Assembly: GCA_025963815.1 (NCBI GenBank)
Contig: JAOQAA010000065.1
Coordinates: 1-7,750 of the forward strand
DNA length: 7,750 nt
From: Capsulimonas sp.
Lineage (GTDB): Bacteria; Armatimonadota; Armatimonadia; Armatimonadales; Capsulimonadaceae
Direction of reading: 5' to 3'
Part shown: positions 6,390 through 7,750 of the stretch, piece by piece
Position numbering within the stretch: the stretch's first letter is position 1
Layout of the letters: the number at the start of each line of letters is the position of its first letter
Made by a program: the position numbers and the translations under genes
Notes under the pieces: generated by a model
Told to the model about the DNA's origin: nothing
Database searches by the model: none
Seen by the model: the letters and a program-made list of their open reading frames with translations, nothing else

Positions 6390-6416
6390 GATCTTCCTGG
6401 GAAGATCCAGCTGGAT
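6390..6416 (-). other. Two overlapping palindromes in the flagellin 3' untranslated region
   Basis: GATCTTCC at 6390-6397 is the exact inverted repeat of GGAAGATC at 6400-6407, and ATCCAGCTGGAT at 6405-6416 is a perfect 12-bp palindrome that touches the stop codon. They share bases 6405-6407, so the two hairpins would compete. They sit between the stop codon and the terminator and may stabilise the abundant flagellin mRNA. Function is inference. Confidence 0.4.
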
Positions 6417-7750
6417 TATTGAAGGAGCTTCAGGATCGCCTGAGGAGCCTGGTTCGCCTGGCCAAGAGCCGACGTACCCGCCTGCGTCAGGATCTGGTTC
6501 TTCGTGTAGTCCACGATCTCCGAGCTCAGGTCCGTGTCCACGATCGTGGACATGGAAGCCTTCACGTTCTGGGAAGCGATGCCCAGCGAGCGGACGTTGG
6601 AGTCCAGGACGTTCGATTGGAACGCGCCGATGGAGGCGCGGGCCGTTGAGATGTCCGAGATCGCCTTGTCGATGACTGCGATCGCGTCCTGGGCGCCCTT
6701 GAAGGTCGTCAGGTCGATGTTCTTGATGCTGTCCGTGTACACCGTCTGCGAGTTGCCGCTGGCGTCCGTGTAAGCATTGGCGCTCTTGCCCAGCTGATCC
6801 GTCGCGACGCTGGCGATCCGCTGCGAAGCAGTCTGACCGCTGTTGGCGCCGATCTGGAACTGAAGGTCCGTGCCCGTGGTGCTCGTGCCCGCCACCGTCT
6901 TGAAGGTGTTCGAGCCCAGAAGGTTCGAACCCGCCGTCGGGGTCGTCGTCGTGTTGGCGCCCGCCGCGCCCGCCGCCGCCGTCTTCGCCGCGACCGCCGC
7001 GACTACCGAGGTGGAAGTGGCGACCGTGCCGTTGGCGAAGGTGAACGAGGACGTTCCGTTCTGCGTCGATGTCGCGACGCTGTTGACGCCCGAACCGCCG
7101 CCGATGTTGAGCGAGGCGTCCGATCCCCGGTAGTCCGTGCTGGTCTGCGCCACGCCGCCCGTGGTGATGACGGCGGAGGCGAAGCTGCTCAGGCCCGTCA
7201 TGTCGACGACCGGAGCGGAGGCGCCGGCGCCGGCCGCGGTTGCGGTCAGAACGAGCTTCTTGGCGGTGGTGTCCATGCTGGCGGTGTATCCGCTGGCCTG
7301 GATGGCGTTGGTGATGCCGGTGTCGGTCAGGTTGTTGCCGCTTCCACCGATGGTGTAGGACGAACCGTTGATGACAAGCGTTCCACTGAAGTTGACGTCG
7401 GCGCCGGCGTTACCGGTGGTTCCCGAGATCGTGGTGGACTTGGTGGCTCCGGTGATGCTGGACGTGGTGAACGTGTTCGCCGCGGACCAGGCGCCCTGGG
7501 CGACGACCGACAGAGCTGCGGTGTTTCCGCCGCCGGTGATGCTGGCGGAGCCGCTGGTGGTGGTGGCCGCGGAGCTGGCGGAGCCGTCGAGCAGCTTCTT
7601 GTTGCTGAACTGCGTCGTGGACGAGATGCGGTTGATCGAGCTGAGCGCTGAGGTCAACTGTGTCTGGTCGGCGGCGACATCGGCGGCGCTGTTGACGCCG
7701 GCGTTAGCGGCGTGGACCGCGAGCTGCCGCATGGACATGAGGAGCGAGTG
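6416..7750 (-). CDS. fliC: Flagellin, 5' end cut off by the window edge
   Basis: 444 C-terminal residues of flagellin, the filament subunit exported through the flagellar type III system. The frame is open to the window edge: four residues (HSLL) precede the first visible Met, giving HSLLMSMRQLAVHAANAG, the typical D1 segment after the conserved N-terminal helix. About 50-100 N-terminal residues and the promoter are therefore outside the window, and the Met at 7738 is internal. D1 ends near DGSAS (about 55-59). An Ala/Gly/Ser/Thr-rich surface region of over 200 residues follows, with a hook-IN-like part (GTLVINGSSYTIGGSGNNLTD). The C-terminal D1/D0 helices are conserved (LQFQIGANSGQT, then GAFQSNVLDSNVRSLGIASQNV, KNQILTQAGTSALGQANQAPQAILKLLQ). 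No Cys is seen. Secretion in this family does not use a cleaved signal peptide. Confidence 0.96.
   Translation of the reverse strand, partial: HSLLMSMRQLAVHAANAGVNSAADVAADQTQLTSALSSINRISSTTQFSNKKLLDGSASSAATTTSGSASITGGGNTAALSVVAQGAWSAANTFTTSSITGATKSTTISGTTGNAGADVNFSGTLVINGSSYTIGGSGNNLTDTGITNAIQASGYTASMDTTAKKLVLTATAAGAGASAPVVDMTGLSSFASAVITTGGVAQTSTDYRGSDASLNIGGGSGVNSVATSTQNGTSSFTFANGTVATSTSVVAAVAAKTAAAGAAGANTTTTPTAGSNLLGSNTFKTVAGTSTTGTDLQFQIGANSGQTASQRIASVATDQLGKSANAYTDASGNSQTVYTDSIKNIDLTTFKGAQDAIAVIDKAISDISTARASIGAFQSNVLDSNVRSLGIASQNVKASMSTIVDTDLSSEIVDYTKNQILTQAGTSALGQANQAPQAILKLLQ

Noticed and set aside
6500..7700. Flagellin variable region as a phase-variation or tandem-repeat locus
   Set aside because: The sequence is low-complexity in amino acids but shows no exact tandem repeats, invertase sites or homopolymer tracts.

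Overview
This is a GC-rich bacterial window that is almost fully coding, with every supported gene on the minus strand. In transcription order (right to left) it holds the 3' part of a flagellin gene (fliC), the filament-cap gene fliD, its chaperones fliS and a FliT/FlgN-like gene, a small MscS-type mechanosensitive channel, and a siroheme-containing ferredoxin-dependent nitrite/sulfite reductase. The organism is a flagellated bacterium with Shine-Dalgarno sites, a sigma70-like promoter and a SigD/sigma28-type promoter. I cannot name the phylum; the oversized, Ala/Ser/Thr/Gly-rich FliD and flagellin suggest neither a classical enteric bacterium nor a Bacillus.

Right part (about 6160-7750): flagellin is cut by the window edge and reads on through position 7750. 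It ends in a 12-bp palindrome, an 8-bp palindrome and a textbook intrinsic terminator with a 15-bp stem and a C(UUCG)G loop. The 180 bases between that terminator and fliD hold a near-consensus SigD/sigma28 promoter (TAAA-N16-GCCGATAT) and a leader hairpin just upstream of the fliD Shine-Dalgarno site.

Middle part (2860-6160): fliD, fliS and the FliT-like gene follow each other with gaps of 57 and 49 bases and look like one late flagellar operon. FliD caps the growing filament, FliS is the flagellin export chaperone, and FliT-type proteins chaperone FliD. FliD is 786 residues, well above the common 450-500, with three hook-IN-like modules.

Left part (1-2859): the MscS-like channel has a possible sigma70 promoter that would give a nearly leaderless mRNA. 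The reductase has its own strong sigma70-like promoter, a dyad near the predicted transcription start that may be an operator, and a terminator hairpin behind it. At the extreme left a second hairpin, oriented for the + strand, probably ends a convergent gene lying outside the window.

No stretch over 300 bases lacks a gene. I see no RNA gene, mobile element, CRISPR array or evident new defence or metabolic system. The window is largely ordinary chromosome; the points worth a second look are regulatory (fliD leader, reductase operator, leaderless channel mRNA) and the unusual FliD architecture.
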